Assembly: GCF_026226775.1 (NCBI RefSeq)
Contig: NZ_JAKKOD010000001.1
Location: forward strand, 1 to 64,000
Direction: 5' to 3'
Origin: Avibacterium sp. 21-586
GTDB taxonomy: Bacteria; Pseudomonadota; Gammaproteobacteria; Enterobacterales; Pasteurellaceae
Length of the DNA: 64,000 nt
Every line of letters starts with the position of its first letter. The stretch's first letter is position 1. A model generated the notes under the pieces. It saw only the letters and a list, made by a program, of their open reading frames with translations, searched no databases and was not told the origin of the DNA. Made by a program: the position numbers and the translations under genes. Shown one piece after another: positions 26,976 to 37,294 of this stretch.

Positions 26976-27894
26976 GGCAAAAAGCAATGGCCGCCATATT
27001 CACGGCATTTTTTTATTAGATAAACCGCAAGGAGCGAGTTCTAACCAAATTATGCAACAAGTGAAACGGCTTTTTCAGGCAAATAAAGCTGGCCATACTG
27101 GTGCGCTAGATCCGCTTGCCACAGGAATGTTGCCCATTTGTTTAGGTGAAGCCACCAAGTTTTCGCAATATTTGCTGGATTCTGATAAGCGTTATTTGGT
27201 TACGGCAAAATTGGGCGAACGCACCGACACTTCTGACGCAGACGGACAAGTGGTTGAGCGCCGAGAAGTGCGGTCAGAAATTTCGCAAATTTTAACCGCA
27301 CTTGAGCAATTTCGTGGTGAAATTATGCAAGTGCCAACTATGTTTTCAGCTCTAAAACATCAGGGAAAACCGCTTTATGAATATGCCCGTGCAGGGATCA
27401 CGGTGGAACGTGAAGCCCGTCCAATTACCATTTTTGAGCTGAAATTTATTGATTATCAAGCGCCTTATTTAACCTTGGAAGTGCATTGTTCAAAAGGCAC
27501 TTATATTCGTACATTAATTGATGATTTAGGTGAAGTGCTAGGCTGTGGTGCGCACGTTACGATGTTGCGCCGTCTTGCTGTGGCTGATTATCCACAACAA
27601 GCAATGATGCGTTTAGCGGATCTCCAAGTCTTAAGCGAACAGCAAGATTTAAGCCTGTTAGATCAGCATTTATTGCCAATGGACAGTGCAGTGAAATCTC
27701 TGCCTGCGTTGGCGTTAAGTGCCGAACAAAGTCGAGCCGTTGGGTTTGGGCAACGCGTGAAGTTTGATAATCCACAAGGCATTTATGGTCAAGTACGGTT
27801 GTTTTCTGCCGAAAATCAATTTCTTGGTGTGGCAGAAGTGGATAAAAACAACGTTATCCGACCAAGCAGAATGGTGGCGCTGAGTTTGGTGTAA
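26968..27894 (+). CDS. truB: tRNA pseudouridine-55 synthase
   Basis: TruB forms pseudouridine 55 in the T-loop of tRNAs. The start at 26968, overlapping the rbfA end, gives 308 residues (314 in E. coli) beginning [20 protein letters not shown]. The frame is open further upstream inside rbfA, but without conserved sequence. The catalytic Asp is in [16 protein letters not shown] at about 37-52, and [15 protein letters not shown] is near 172-186. A bidirectional terminator follows. Confidence 0.95.
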   Translation: MSKAKSNGRHIHGIFLLDKPQGASSNQIMQQVKRLFQANKAGHTGALDPLATGMLPICLGEATKFSQYLLDSDKRYLVTAKLGERTDTSDADGQVVERREVRSEISQILTALEQFRGEIMQVPTMFSALKHQGKPLYEYARAGITVEREARPITIFELKFIDYQAPYLTLEVHCSKGTYIRTLIDDLGEVLGCGAHVTMLRRLAVADYPQQAMMRLADLQVLSEQQDLSLLDQHLLPMDSAVKSLPALALSAEQSRAVGFGQRVKFDNPQGIYGQVRLFSAENQFLGVAEVDKNNVIRPSRMVALSLV

Positions 27895-27904
27895 ACTCGC
27901 AAAG

Positions 27905-27935
27905 AAAAATAGGCGGAAAGTTTCCGCCTATTTTT
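27905..27935 (+). terminator. bidirectional terminator between truB and yjdM
   Basis: AAAAATAGGCGGAAA (27905-27919), one G, TTTCCGCCTATTTTT (27921-27935), perfectly symmetrical with A- and T-runs at the ends. It serves the two convergent genes. Confidence 0.93.
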
Positions 27936-27962
27936 TCATTAGTAAAATTCAGATTGGATTGA

Positions 27963-28298
27963 TTACGCTTTTTTCAAAAACTCAGATTTTAATGAAAAAT
28001 TTTGTCCATCAATTTTACAATCTACATCGTGATCACCATTCACTAAACGAATGTTTTTTGCTTTTGTGCCTTTTTTCAGGACAATAGAAGACCCTTTTAC
28101 TTTTAAATCTTTGATTAATATTACGCTATCGCCATCTTGTAATGGGTTACCATTGCTATCTTTAACCACGCTTTCTTCATTTTCACTTTCATTTTGTTCC
28201 TCGTAAGACCATTCATAAGTACAATCGGGGCAAATGAAATTGATACCATCGTGATAAACATATTCCCCTTGGCATTTAGGGCAGATGAGTTGTTCCAT
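27963..28298 (-). CDS. yjdM: YjdM/PhnA-family zinc-ribbon protein
   Basis: A 111-residue cytoplasmic protein of the PhnA (YjdM) family. An N-terminal zinc ribbon has CPKC (6-9) and CPDC (23-26); the C-terminal PhnA domain begins near [20 protein letters not shown] and ends in LKSEFLKKA. Despite the old name, the E. coli homologue is not needed for phosphonate use and its role is unclear. It is a single gene convergent with truB. Confidence 0.9.
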   Translation of the reverse strand: MEQLICPKCQGEYVYHDGINFICPDCTYEWSYEEQNESENEESVVKDSNGNPLQDGDSVILIKDLKVKGSSIVLKKGTKAKNIRLVNGDHDVDCKIDGQNFSLKSEFLKKA

Positions 28299-28423
28299 TG
28301 TTTTTCCTTTATTGATTAAGTTAGTTGAGAGTATAGCAAAAAAATGAGCAAAATTCAGTGAGCATATTTGCTTATGGCGAGATTTTTAGTAGACTCAGTC
28401 CTTTTATAAAGAAGGATAAAATA

Positions 28424-28984
28424 ATGAAAAAAATCACCGCACTTTTAGCTAGTATTCTGCTTTTCACAAGCACGGTAAGCTATGCTCATAATATCCAATT
28501 AAATACTGATTTACCTAATGTAATCGTTTCGCAAAAAGGCGAATTAATAATTAAGAATCAAGACATTAGCTATCAACCTTGGCAAGCGAGCCAGTTAAAA
28601 GGCAAGGTTCGGGTGTTACAGCATATTGCAGGGCGCAGTGCAGTGAAGGAAAAAAACTTGCCATTAATGGAGGCGATCAAAAAGCAAAAATTTAATTCTG
28701 AACTTTATCAAACTACCAATATTATTAATTCTGATGATGCGATATTTGGCACAGGTGCTTTCGTGGTAAGTAGTGTTAAAGAGGCAAAAGTACAAAATCC
28801 TTATAGCCAAGTGGTACTTGATGAAAAAGGTATGGTCAAAAATACTTGGCATTTAAAAGAAAAAGAAAGCCTTATTATTGTACTAGATCGTAATGGTAAG
28901 GTTAAATTTGTACAAGAAGGAAAATTGTCTTCAGAACAAATTCAACAGATTATTAGGCTAATACAAAGTTTAATTAAAAAATAG
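28424..28984 (+). CDS. ytfJ: YtfJ-family periplasmic protein
   Basis: The ATG at 28424, with GAAGGA before it, gives 186 residues (184 in E. coli YtfJ) and a clear Sec signal peptide (MKKITALLASILLFTSTVSYA, cleavage about 21/22). The frame opens earlier at 28358 but without a signal. The mature part has a thioredoxin-like fold in the family (KGKVRVLQHIAGRSAVKE, and a C-terminal VLDRNGKVKFVQEGKLS). No CxxC is present, so a redox role is not supported. Function is unknown. Confidence 0.85.
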   Translation: MKKITALLASILLFTSTVSYAHNIQLNTDLPNVIVSQKGELIIKNQDISYQPWQASQLKGKVRVLQHIAGRSAVKEKNLPLMEAIKKQKFNSELYQTTNIINSDDAIFGTGAFVVSSVKEAKVQNPYSQVVLDEKGMVKNTWHLKEKESLIIVLDRNGKVKFVQEGKLSSEQIQQIIRLIQSLIKK

Positions 28985-29081
28985 TGCTGGAAAACTACTG
29001 CACTTTTAAATATCAAAATGATAAATAAAAGCATTTATGCTATACTTATACTACTAATAAAATCACCGCAAAGAATGAGTT

Positions 29082-29756
29082 ATGCAAAATATTATTATCA
29101 CTGTTGATGGACCTAGTGGCGCCGGTAAAGGCACGCTATGTTATGCCTTGGCGCAAAAGCTAGGCTTTGCCTTATTAGACAGCGGTGCGATTTATCGTGT
29201 TACCGCATTGGCAGCGTTAAAAAAGCAAGTGCTATTAGATGATGAAGTGGCTTTAGCAAATTTAGCTCGCTATCTAGATGTCACATTTTTACCTCAAGAT
29301 AATGAAGTTAAAATTATTTTAGAAGGGCAAGATGTGAGTCGCCAAATTCGTACGCAAGAAGTGGCAGAGGCAGCCTCTAAGGTAGCGGTATTCCCGCAAG
29401 TTCGTGCTGCATTATTGCAATTACAGCAAAGTTTCGCCAACGAAAAAGGACTTATTGCTGATGGGCGTGATATGGGAACCGTGGTTTTCCCTGATGCACA
29501 AGTCAAGTTATTTTTAGATGCTAGCGCGGAAGAAAGAGCCAAAAGACGCTATAAACAGTTGCAAATTAAGGGAATTAGTGGTAACTTTGCACAGATTTTA
29601 GCCGAGATAGAAGAGCGTGATTTTCGCGATAGAAATCGCCCAATCGCCCCTTTAAAACCCGCTGACGATGCATTGTTGTTAGACAGCACGGAATTAAGTA
29701 TAGAAGAAGTGATTGCTCAGGCCCTCAATTATATTCGCCAGAAGGTTGATCTTTAA
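29082..29756 (+). CDS. cmk: cytidylate kinase
   Basis: Cmk phosphorylates CMP and dCMP. The 224 residues (227 in E. coli) begin with the P-loop [10 protein letters not shown] at about 9-18. DSGAIYR (about 33-39), the [12 protein letters not shown] segment (about 128-139) and the [15 protein letters not shown] lid/arginine region (about 182-197) are all present. It lies about 110 bp before rpsA, the same pairing as in E. coli. Confidence 0.96.
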   Translation: MQNIIITVDGPSGAGKGTLCYALAQKLGFALLDSGAIYRVTALAALKKQVLLDDEVALANLARYLDVTFLPQDNEVKIILEGQDVSRQIRTQEVAEAASKVAVFPQVRAALLQLQQSFANEKGLIADGRDMGTVVFPDAQVKLFLDASAEERAKRRYKQLQIKGISGNFAQILAEIEERDFRDRNRPIAPLKPADDALLLDSTELSIEEVIAQALNYIRQKVDL

Positions 29757-29812
29757 GGCTAAAATTGTTTTCATCAGTTTATTCAAGGATGGATAAACAT
29801 TTATTATCAGCC

Positions 29813-29836
29813 CCACTTTTTATGGATATAAAGTGG
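29813..29836 (+). promoter_or_regulatory. possible rpsA leader hairpin
   Basis: CCACTTT and AAAGTGG flank a 10-base loop about 30 bp upstream of the rpsA ATG. S1 represses its own mRNA through a structured leader in E. coli; this hairpin is a candidate for a similar element, by position only. Confidence 0.4.
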
Positions 29837-29866
29837 ACGTTATTAACTAAATTTAGAAGATTAATT

Positions 29867-31510
29867 ATGTCAGAATCTTTTGCTCAACTCTTTGAAGAAT
29901 CATTAAAAGACCTTGAAACTCGTTTAGGTTCAATCGTTAACGGTACTGTTGTTGCTATTGAAAAAGGCTTCGTATATGTAGATGCAGGTTTAAAATCTGA
30001 AGCGCGTATCCCAGCTGAAGAATTCCAAAATGCACAAGGTGAATTAGACGTTAAAGTTGGCGACGTGGTAAACGTTGCGTTAGACGCTGTTGAAGATGGT
30101 TTCGGTGAAACTAAATTATCTCGTGAAAAAGCAGTACGTCACGAATCTTGGATCGAATTAGAGAAAGCTTACGAAGATCAAGCAACTGTTATCGGTTTAA
30201 TCAACGGTAAAGTGAAAGGTGGTTTCACAGTTGAGTTAAACGGTGTTCGTGCATTCTTACCTGGTTCATTAGTAGATACTCGCCCTGTACGTGACGCAGA
30301 TCACTTATTAGGTAAAGAATTAGAGTTCAAAGTAATCAAATTAGATCAAAAACGTAACAACGTAGTTGTTTCTCGTCGCGCTGTAATCGAATCTGAAAAC
30401 AGCCAAGATCGTGAAGAAATCTTAGCTAACCTAGCGGAAGGCGCAGAAGTTAAAGGTACAGTTAAAAACTTAACTGATTACGGTGCGTTCGTTGATTTAG
30501 GTGGCGTTGATGGTTTATTACACATTACAGATATGGCTTGGAAACGTGTTAAACACCCAAGCGAAATCGTGAATGTAGGTGATGAAATCACAGTTAAAGT
30601 ATTAAAATTTGATAAAGATCGCACGCGTGTCTCTTTAGGCTTAAAACAATTAGGTCAAGATCCTTGGATTGCGATCGCAGAAAATCACCCAGTTGGTAGT
30701 AAATTAACGGGTAAAGTAACTAACTTAACTGATTACGGTTGTTTTGTTGAAATTTTAGAAGGCGTTGAAGGTTTAGTTCACGTTTCTGAAATGGATTGGA
30801 CAAACAAAAACATTCACCCATCTAAAGTGGTTAGCTTAGGTGATACTGTTGAAGTAATGGTATTAGAAATCGATGAAGATCGTCGTCGTATTTCTTTAGG
30901 TTTAAAACAATGCAAACCTAACCCATGGTTACAATTTGCTGAAACACAAAATAAAGGTGATAAAGTTACTGGTAAAATCAAGTCAATCACTGATTTCGGT
31001 ATCTTCATCGGTCTTGAAGGTGGTATTGATGGTTTAGTTCACTTATCTGACATTTCTTGGAATGTACCTGGTGAAGAAGCGGTTCGTAACTACAAAAAAG
31101 GTGACGAAGTTTCTGCAGTAGTGTTACAAGTGGATTCAGCAAAAGAGCGCATCTCTTTAGGTATCAAACAACTTGAAGATGATCCATTCAATAACTTCAT
31201 CGCAGCAAATAAAAAAGGTGCTATCGTAAGTGCTAAAGTTGTTGAAGCCGATTCGAAAGGTGCTAAAGTTGAATTAGACGGCGGTGTTGAAGGTTATATC
31301 CGTGCAGCTGATTTAACAAGCGAAGTTGCAGCAGGTGATGTTGTTGAAGCGAAATACACTGGTGTAGATCGTAAAGCGCGTTTAGTTCACTTATCAGTGA
31401 AAGCAAAAGATCAGGCTGAAGAAGCGGCTGCAGTTGCAAGTGTGAATAAAGAAGAAGTTGTTATTCCAAACGCAATGGCTGAAGCATTCAAAGCTGCTAA
31501 AGGTGAATAA
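29867..31510 (+). CDS. rpsA: 30S ribosomal protein S1
   Basis: S1 unfolds mRNA on the 30S subunit. The ATG at 29867 gives 547 residues starting [20 protein letters not shown] as in other gamma-proteobacteria; the frame opens 34 codons earlier but without conserved sequence. Six S1 repeats follow in order: two divergent ones that bind the ribosome (about 18-170) and four typical ones, each with a [27 protein letters not shown]-like strand. Codon use is strongly biased, as for a highly expressed gene. A hairpin and ihfB follow. Confidence 0.96.
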   Translation: MSESFAQLFEESLKDLETRLGSIVNGTVVAIEKGFVYVDAGLKSEARIPAEEFQNAQGELDVKVGDVVNVALDAVEDGFGETKLSREKAVRHESWIELEKAYEDQATVIGLINGKVKGGFTVELNGVRAFLPGSLVDTRPVRDADHLLGKELEFKVIKLDQKRNNVVVSRRAVIESENSQDREEILANLAEGAEVKGTVKNLTDYGAFVDLGGVDGLLHITDMAWKRVKHPSEIVNVGDEITVKVLKFDKDRTRVSLGLKQLGQDPWIAIAENHPVGSKLTGKVTNLTDYGCFVEILEGVEGLVHVSEMDWTNKNIHPSKVVSLGDTVEVMVLEIDEDRRRISLGLKQCKPNPWLQFAETQNKGDKVTGKIKSITDFGIFIGLEGGIDGLVHLSDISWNVPGEEAVRNYKKGDEVSAVVLQVDSAKERISLGIKQLEDDPFNNFIAANKKGAIVSAKVVEADSKGAKVELDGGVEGYIRAADLTSEVAAGDVVEAKYTGVDRKARLVHLSVKAKDQAEEAAAVASVNKEEVVIPNAMAEAFKAAKGE

Positions 31511-31526
31511 TTTTAGTTCCCTTTAA

Positions 31527-31554
31527 AGTTGGCGTGGGGAAACTCACGCTAACT
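31527..31554 (+). terminator. hairpin between rpsA and ihfB
   Basis: AGTTGGCGTG (31527-31536) and CACGCTAACT (31545-31554) pair at nine of ten positions with an 8-base loop. No T-run follows, so it may be a processing or partial-termination hairpin that lets ihfB be co-transcribed at a lower level. Confidence 0.55.
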
Positions 31555-31576
31555 TCTTGATAGTTAGGAGAATATT

Positions 31577-31861
31577 ATGACTAAATCAGAACTCATTGAA
31601 ACATTAGTTCAACAACACCCTTCCATTTCAGTTAAAGACGTAGAAAATGCAGTAAAAGAAATTTTAGAGCAAATTGCACAGACCTTAGAAAATGGAGAGC
31701 GTGTTGAAGTTCGTGGATTTGGCAGTTTTTCACTACATTTCCGTCAGCCTCGAGTAGGGCGTAACCCTAAAACCGGTGCAAAAGTTGAATTAGACGCGAA
31801 ATCTGTACCGCACTTTAAAGCAGGTAAAGATCTTAGAATGCGTGTAGATGCTCAAGCATAA
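31577..31861 (+). CDS. ihfB: integration host factor subunit beta
   Basis: IHF-beta pairs with IhfA to bend DNA in replication, recombination and transcription. It has 94 residues, as in E. coli. The DNA-binding arm carries [15 protein letters not shown] (about 61-75) and the body [17 protein letters not shown] (about 39-55). GTTAGGAG precedes the ATG. Its position after rpsA is the enteric arrangement. Confidence 0.96.
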   Translation: MTKSELIETLVQQHPSISVKDVENAVKEILEQIAQTLENGERVEVRGFGSFSLHFRQPRVGRNPKTGAKVELDAKSVPHFKAGKDLRMRVDAQA

Positions 31862-31875
31862 TAGTCAGCTAACTA

Positions 31876-31901
31876 AACGGCACCTTCTGTGTCGTTTTTT
31901 G
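31876..31901 (+). terminator. terminator after ihfB
   Basis: AACGGCAC-CTTCT-GTGTCGTT then TTTT. Seven of eight stem pairs are canonical. It lies 15 bp after the ihfB stop. Confidence 0.75.
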
Positions 31902-31929
31902 TATTTATTTAAATCTTTTGGAGTGCGTA

Positions 31930-32226
31930 ATGATTAAATATATTTTGGGTTTTATTATTTTACTTGCCGTTGTGCTTGTTGCCATCACTATTGGGGCGAA
32001 TAATGATCAAGTCATTACCTTTAATTATATTGTTGCTCAAAGCGAATTACAGCTTTCTACTTTAGTAGCTATTTTATTTGGTTTTGGTTTGCTGTTAGGT
32101 TGGTTTATAACTGGTTTTTTTTATCTCAAATTAAAATTAAAAAATATGGGATTGGCACGCAAGGTAAAACGCCTTTCCTCACAAATTACTGAATTAACAT
32201 CAAGCCGAGATAAGGCTCCACAATAA
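31930..32226 (+). CDS. lapA: lipopolysaccharide assembly protein A
   Basis: A 98-residue inner-membrane protein with two transmembrane helices (about 2-24 and 41-65) and a basic cytoplasmic tail. It acts with LapB in LPS assembly control and FtsH-mediated turnover of LpxC. The ATG at 31930 is preceded by GGAG at seven bases; the in-frame TTG at 31918 is less likely. Its TAA overlaps the lapB ATG by one base, so the two are translationally coupled. Confidence 0.92.
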   Translation: MIKYILGFIILLAVVLVAITIGANNDQVITFNYIVAQSELQLSTLVAILFGFGLLLGWFITGFFYLKLKLKNMGLARKVKRLSSQITELTSSRDKAPQ

Positions 32227-33416
32227 TGCTTGAACTGCTTTTTCTACTGCTTCCTATTGCTGCAGCTTATGGGTGGTATATGGGGCATCGTAGTGCGAAA
32301 AAGGATCAGGAAGAAATCACCAACAAATTATCCCGTGATTATGTAACAGGGGTGAATTTGCTTCTTTCTAATCAGCAAGAAAAAGCAGTGGATTTGTTCT
32401 TGGATATCCTACAAAAACAAGAGCAAGAAAATGAAATTGAACAAAGTTCACAATTTGAAGCTGAACTTACCTTAGGAAATTTATTCCGTTCACGTGGCGA
32501 GGTGGATCGAGCATTGCGAATTCACCAAGCCTTAGATCGTAGTCCTAATTATAGTTTTGAACAGAAACTGCTTGCGAAGCAACAGCTTGCGCGAGATTTT
32601 ATGACTATTGGTTTTTTTGATCGGGCTGAAGCGCTGTATATTCTTTTGGTTGATGAACCTGATTTTGCTGAAAATGCGTTACAGCAACTGGCAGTTATTT
32701 ACCATAAAATGAAAGAATGGAAAAAAGCCATTAATGTAGCGGAAAAACTTGCCAAAATTTCACCGCACTTTGATCCTATCCCCTTGGCGCATTATTATTG
32801 TGAATATGCACAGAGCCTAGATGCTGAGCAAAAAAAAATGGCCACTGCACTTTTACTACAAGCTTTAACTGTCTATCCAAACTGTATCAGAGCCTCATTA
32901 TTGTTGGCACAAAATGAAATGCTGCAATTGGATTATCAAAGTGCGGTAAAAAATTTAGAAAATGTTTTGCAGCAAAATCCAGCTTATATTGGTGAGGTAC
33001 TATCTACTTTAAAATATTGCTATGAAGAATTAAATCAGCAAGATAATTTTGAGCTTTTTCTCATTAAAGCGAGCCAAGTGTGTAAAAGCAGTGCTGTTGA
33101 TCTTGCCTTAGCTGATTTTATTGCAGAAAAAGATGGCTGTGTTGCTGCACAAACCAAACTTTATCAACAGCTTAATGAAAACCCAACAACTATTGTTTTT
33201 CATCGCTTTATCCAATATCAAATTGAAAGCGCAGAAGATGGGCGGGGCAAAGAAAGCCTGATTTTGCTATCAAAAATGGTGGGTGAGCGGATTAAACAAG
33301 GTTTTGATTATCGTTGTGCTAATTGTGGTTACCAAACGAATAAACTCATTTGGTGCTGTCCTTCCTGTCGTCAATGGGAAAGCATCAAACCAACGCCAGA
33401 TACAGAATATAACTAA
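32226..33416 (+). CDS. lapB: lipopolysaccharide assembly protein B (TPR protein)
   Basis: LapB, anchored in the inner membrane, directs FtsH to LpxC and balances LPS synthesis. The 396 residues (389 in E. coli) contain an N-terminal transmembrane segment (about 1-20), several TPR repeats (about 35-340) and a C-terminal rubredoxin-type zinc knuckle with CANC and CPSC (about 360-382). It overlaps lapA by one base and is followed 17 bp later by pyrF, as in E. coli. Confidence 0.95.
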   Translation: MLELLFLLLPIAAAYGWYMGHRSAKKDQEEITNKLSRDYVTGVNLLLSNQQEKAVDLFLDILQKQEQENEIEQSSQFEAELTLGNLFRSRGEVDRALRIHQALDRSPNYSFEQKLLAKQQLARDFMTIGFFDRAEALYILLVDEPDFAENALQQLAVIYHKMKEWKKAINVAEKLAKISPHFDPIPLAHYYCEYAQSLDAEQKKMATALLLQALTVYPNCIRASLLLAQNEMLQLDYQSAVKNLENVLQQNPAYIGEVLSTLKYCYEELNQQDNFELFLIKASQVCKSSAVDLALADFIAEKDGCVAAQTKLYQQLNENPTTIVFHRFIQYQIESAEDGRGKESLILLSKMVGERIKQGFDYRCANCGYQTNKLIWCCPSCRQWESIKPTPDTEYN

Positions 33417-33433
33417 CTAACGAGGAAGAGAAA

Positions 33434-34129
33434 ATGAGCAGTAAAGTGATTGTTGCCCTAGATTATGAAAAAGAAGAGCAGGCGCTTGCTTTGGTGGATC
33501 AACTTGACCCAAGCCAATGTCGTTTAAAAGTGGGAAAAGAAATGTTTACCACACTGGGCACAAATTTTATCAAACAGCTACATAGCCGTAATTTTGATGT
33601 TTTTCTTGATCTCAAATTTCACGATATTCCTAACACTGTGGCAAGAGCGGTGCGTTCCGCAGCAGATTTAGGCGTTTGGATGGTGGATTTACACGCCAGT
33701 GGCGGCTTACGAATGATGGAAGAAGCCAAAAATATTCTTGAGCCTTATGGAAAAGAGGCACCCATTTTAATTGGCGTTACCGTGCTAACCAGTATGGAAG
33801 ATCTTGATCTGCTACAAATTGGCATTAATGCTTCGCCAATGGAGCAAGTGATTCGTCTTGCCAATTTAACCCAAAGAGCAGGGCTTGACGGTGTGGTTTG
33901 CTCCCCACAAGAAGTAGAAATTTTGCGTGCACATTGTGGCAAAGATTTCAAATTGATTACCCCAGGTATTCGTCCTATCGGCTCTGATTTCGGTGATCAA
34001 CGCCGTGTAATGACACCAGCTGCCGCAATTCAAGCCGGTTCTGATTATTTAGTTATCGGCCGCCCAATTACGCAAGCGGAAAATCCTGCAGAAGTGTTGC
34101 GTGCGATCAATGTTTCTATTGCGGGGTAA
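33434..34129 (+). CDS. pyrF: orotidine-5'-phosphate decarboxylase
   Basis: The last step of de novo UMP synthesis. The 231-residue TIM barrel has the signature [15 protein letters not shown] at about 59-73, containing the catalytic Asp-Lys-Asp array, and the phosphate loop [17 protein letters not shown] at about 177-193. The neighbours lapB and yciH are the standard pyrF context. GAGGAAGAGAAA precedes the ATG. Confidence 0.97.
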   Translation: MSSKVIVALDYEKEEQALALVDQLDPSQCRLKVGKEMFTTLGTNFIKQLHSRNFDVFLDLKFHDIPNTVARAVRSAADLGVWMVDLHASGGLRMMEEAKNILEPYGKEAPILIGVTVLTSMEDLDLLQIGINASPMEQVIRLANLTQRAGLDGVVCSPQEVEILRAHCGKDFKLITPGIRPIGSDFGDQRRVMTPAAAIQAGSDYLVIGRPITQAENPAEVLRAINVSIAG

Positions 34130-34130
34130 T

Positions 34131-34451
34131 ATGTCAGAAAGCACCTTAGTTTATTCCACCGAAATAGGTAGAATCAAAGCTGAAAAATCACAATCCTCAC
34201 GTCCTAAAGGTGATGGTATTGTCCGTATTGAGCGCCAAGTGAGCGGAAGAAAGGGCAGTGGCGTTAGCGTAATAAAAGGCTTAGATTTGCCCGATGATGA
34301 ATTGAAAAAATTGGCAGCAGAACTAAAAAAACGCTGCGGTTGTGGTGGTTCTGTCAAAAATGGTATGATTGAAATCCAAGGTGAGAAACGAGATTTACTC
34401 AAACAATTATTAGAGCAAAAAGGCTTTACCGTGAAACTGGCTGGCGGCTAA
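34131..34451 (+). CDS. yciH: SUI1/eIF1-family protein YciH
   Basis: A 106-residue member of the eIF1/SUI1 fold (E. coli YciH 108). Conserved segments are VRIERQVSGRKGSGVSVIKGL and LKKRCGCGGSVKNGMIEIQG (about 30-95). E. coli YciH affects start-site fidelity and stress-time translation. The ATG lies one base after the pyrF stop; the frame opens earlier inside pyrF but that is not conserved. Confidence 0.93.
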   Translation: MSESTLVYSTEIGRIKAEKSQSSRPKGDGIVRIERQVSGRKGSGVSVIKGLDLPDDELKKLAAELKKRCGCGGSVKNGMIEIQGEKRDLLKQLLEQKGFTVKLAGG

Positions 34452-34478
34452 AACAAAGTGTGTAAACAAGCAGTAATA

Positions 34479-34520
34479 AAAAGTGCGGTAAAAAAGTTGA
34501 GGAATTTTTACCGCACTTTT
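34479..34520. terminator. uptake-signal terminator between yciH and prfC
   Basis: AAAAGTGCGGTAAAAA (34479-34494) and TTTTTACCGCACTTTT (34505-34520) form a perfect 16-bp stem. It sits between convergent genes and can stop both. Confidence 0.9.
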
Positions 34521-34568
34521 GCTTTTTAGCACACCTAAAAATAGGTGGTTGTATTCTGCTTTCTTATA

Positions 34569-36158
34569 TTAATGTTCCCTTGTTTTAAAGAATGCCACAT
34601 CAGGATAACGCTCTTGAGCAAGGTTAAGATTGACCATTGTTGGTGCAATATAAGTGAGATTATCCCCCCCATCTAGGGCGAGATTTTGTTCATTTTTGCG
34701 TTTAAATTCTTCAAATTTCTTCGCATCATCACATTCCACCCAACGTGCGGTGGCAACATTTACGGTTTCGTAAATGGCTTCCACGTTATATTCCGATTTT
34801 AAGCGCGCAACTACCACATCAAACTGTAGCACCCCAACCGCACCAACAATTAAATCATTATTGGTTAATGGGCGGAAAACTTGCACCGCACCTTCTTCAG
34901 AAAGCTGTACCAAACCTTTGAGCAATTGCTTTTGTTTGAGCGGATCTTTAAGACGAATGCGGCGGAATAATTCTGGCGCAAAGTTTGGAATACCGGTGAA
35001 TTTTAATTCTTCGCCTTGAGTAAAGGTATCACCAATTTGGATTGTTCCGTGGTTATGCAAACCGATAATATCACCGGCATAGGCTTCCTCTGCGTGGGTG
35101 CGATCGCCAGCCATAAAGGTGAGTGCATCAGAAATCACCACATCTTTGCTAATACGAACGTGGCGCAGTTTCATTCCTTTTTCATATTTGCCTGAAACAA
35201 TACGCATAAACGCAACACGGTCGCGATGTTTAGGATCCATATTGGCTTGGATTTTAAACACAAATCCGGTCAATTTTTCTTCACTGCTTTCTACAATGCG
35301 CGTATCCGCTTGGCGAGCTTGTGGTGCGGGCGCCCATTGGGTTAAGCCATCAAGAAAATGATCAACACCAAAGTTACCCAACGCTGTTCCAAAGAACACG
35401 GGGGTTAGCTCTCCGCTTAAAAAGAGTGACAGATCAAATTCGTTAGATGCCCCTTTCACCAGCTCTAATTCATCACGTAATTGTTGCGCCAAATCTGAAC
35501 CTACGGCGTCATCTAACTCAGGATTATCAAGGCCTTTCACCACGCGCACTTCCTGAATGGTATGCCCTTGTCCTGTTTGGTAAAGATAGGTTTCATCTTT
35601 GTATAAATGATACACGCCTTTGAAAAGCTTTCCGCAACCAATTGGCCAAGTGATTGGCGCACAATGGATATTTAACACGCTTTCCACTTCGTCCAATAAT
35701 TCCATTGGATCACGAATATCACGGTCTAACTTATTCATAAAAGTGAGAATTGGCGTGTCGCGCAGACGGGTAACTTCCATCAATTTAATAGTACGTTCTT
35801 CCACCCCTTTTGCGCTGTCAATGACCATTAAACAGCTATCTACCGCAGTTAACGTGCGGTAAGTATCTTCCGAGAAATCTTCGTGTCCAGGGGTGTCAAG
35901 CAAATTCACCAAACATTCGTTGTAAGGAAATTGCATTACAGAGGTGGTAATGGAAATTCCCCGTTGTTTTTCCATTTCCATCCAGTCGGATTTGGCGTGC
36001 TGTGCTGAGCCTTTTCCTTTTACTGAGCCTGCTTTTTGAATGGCGTTACCGTACAGCAACACTTTTTCCGTAATGGTTGTTTTACCCGCATCGGGGTGGG
36101 AAATAATCGCAAAGGTTCTGCGCTTATTAACTTGTTGTGGATAATCGTTCAAAGACAT
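34569..36158 (-). CDS. prfC: peptide chain release factor 3
   Basis: RF3 is the GTPase that recycles RF1/RF2 from the ribosome. It has 529 residues, identical to E. coli. The G motifs are HPDAGKTT (about 20-27), [16 protein letters not shown] (about 88-103) and NKLD (about 142-145). Domains II and III follow, with CVVGVLQF-like [12 protein letters not shown] near 430. It is convergent with yciH and divergent from purC. Confidence 0.96.
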   Translation of the reverse strand: MSLNDYPQQVNKRRTFAIISHPDAGKTTITEKVLLYGNAIQKAGSVKGKGSAQHAKSDWMEMEKQRGISITTSVMQFPYNECLVNLLDTPGHEDFSEDTYRTLTAVDSCLMVIDSAKGVEERTIKLMEVTRLRDTPILTFMNKLDRDIRDPMELLDEVESVLNIHCAPITWPIGCGKLFKGVYHLYKDETYLYQTGQGHTIQEVRVVKGLDNPELDDAVGSDLAQQLRDELELVKGASNEFDLSLFLSGELTPVFFGTALGNFGVDHFLDGLTQWAPAPQARQADTRIVESSEEKLTGFVFKIQANMDPKHRDRVAFMRIVSGKYEKGMKLRHVRISKDVVISDALTFMAGDRTHAEEAYAGDIIGLHNHGTIQIGDTFTQGEELKFTGIPNFAPELFRRIRLKDPLKQKQLLKGLVQLSEEGAVQVFRPLTNNDLIVGAVGVLQFDVVVARLKSEYNVEAIYETVNVATARWVECDDAKKFEEFKRKNEQNLALDGGDNLTYIAPTMVNLNLAQERYPDVAFFKTREH

Positions 36159-36267
36159 TGTTCTCTAAGTATATCATCAAAAAATGGGCTCTATTTTCCC
36201 TGATATTTAGCCTATTCTCAATCTTTTATTTTGTCTTTGCACGATTTTTCAATGAATAAAAAAAATT

Positions 36268-36283
36268 AAGCAATCGTTTGCTT
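36268..36283. promoter_or_regulatory. PurR operator upstream of purC
   Basis: AAGCAATCGTTTGCTT closely matches the PurR consensus ACGCAAACGTTTGCGT, keeping the central CG and GCAA/TTGC halves with one internal mismatch. It ends 62 bp before the purC ATG. Purine repression of purC is inferred. Confidence 0.85.
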
Positions 36284-36345
36284 AAAAAAGAGAAAAGTGC
36301 GGTACAATATGCAGCAGTTTTTTCACGAATTAAAAAGAGGGTAAA

Positions 36346-37206
36346 ATGAGCGAGCTAAGTTTAAAAAAAATCTATTCGGGCAAAGTGCGCGATCTCTATG
36401 AAATTGACGACAAACGAATGCTGATGGTCGCCACAGATCGTTTATCTGCATTTGATGTGATTTTAGATGATCCCATTCCGCGCAAGGGTGAAATTCTTAC
36501 CCAAATTTCCAATTTTTGGTTTAACAAACTAGTCTCAATTATGCCGAATCATTTCACTGGTGATACGGTATACGATGTGTTGCCGAAAGCAGAAGCCGAT
36601 TTAGTTAAAGATCGCGCGGTTGTTTGTAAACGCTTAACGCCGATTAAAATTGAATCTATCGTGCGCGGCTATCTTACAGGAAGTGGCCTAAAAGACTACT
36701 TACAAACAGGCACGATTTGTGGCTTGGAATTACCAAAAGGCTTGCAAGAGGCAAGCAAATTACCCGAACCCATTTTTACCCCGTCAAGTAAAGAAGAAGT
36801 GGGTAACCACGATATTAATATCAGTTATGCAGAATGTGAACGATTAATTGGTGCAGAACTGGCTGCCCAAGTGAAAGAAAAAGCGCTCGCCCTTTATAAC
36901 GCTGCGGCAGAATATGCACTGACTAAAGGCATCATTATTTGCGATACCAAGTTTGAATTTGGCTTAGATGAAAACGGCACGCTCACCTTAATGGACGAAG
37001 TGCTAACGCCAGATTCTAGCCGTTTCTGGTCGGTGGATACCTACCAAGAAGGCGTCAATCCCCCGTCTTTCGATAAACAATTTATCCGCGATTGGCTTGA
37101 AAGCAGCGGTTGGAATAAAGAACCTCCAGCGCCAAAAGTTCCTGCTGAAGTGATCCAAAAAACCGTGGATAAATACCAAGAAGCGTTGGATTTATTAATC
37201 GAATAG
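36346..37206 (+). CDS. purC: phosphoribosylaminoimidazole-succinocarboxamide synthase (SAICAR synthase)
   Basis: PurC joins CAIR and aspartate in purine synthesis. The 286-residue protein is the longer form, unlike the 237-residue E. coli PurC. IYSGKVRDLYEID (about 8-20) forms the nucleotide loop, and the SIVRGYLTGSGLKDY, KFEFGLDENG and DEVLTPDSSRFW motifs are present. GAGGGTAAA precedes the ATG. A PurR-type operator lies upstream. Confidence 0.95.
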   Translation: MSELSLKKIYSGKVRDLYEIDDKRMLMVATDRLSAFDVILDDPIPRKGEILTQISNFWFNKLVSIMPNHFTGDTVYDVLPKAEADLVKDRAVVCKRLTPIKIESIVRGYLTGSGLKDYLQTGTICGLELPKGLQEASKLPEPIFTPSSKEEVGNHDINISYAECERLIGAELAAQVKEKALALYNAAAEYALTKGIIICDTKFEFGLDENGTLTLMDEVLTPDSSRFWSVDTYQEGVNPPSFDKQFIRDWLESSGWNKEPPAPKVPAEVIQKTVDKYQEALDLLIE

Positions 37207-37294
37207 CCTAAAGAAGCAGTTAAAAATAGGAGATATTTTTGACCGCACTTTTAAATTTTTGCATAATGTGTTTTTCTTATAGGAAGGACACATT

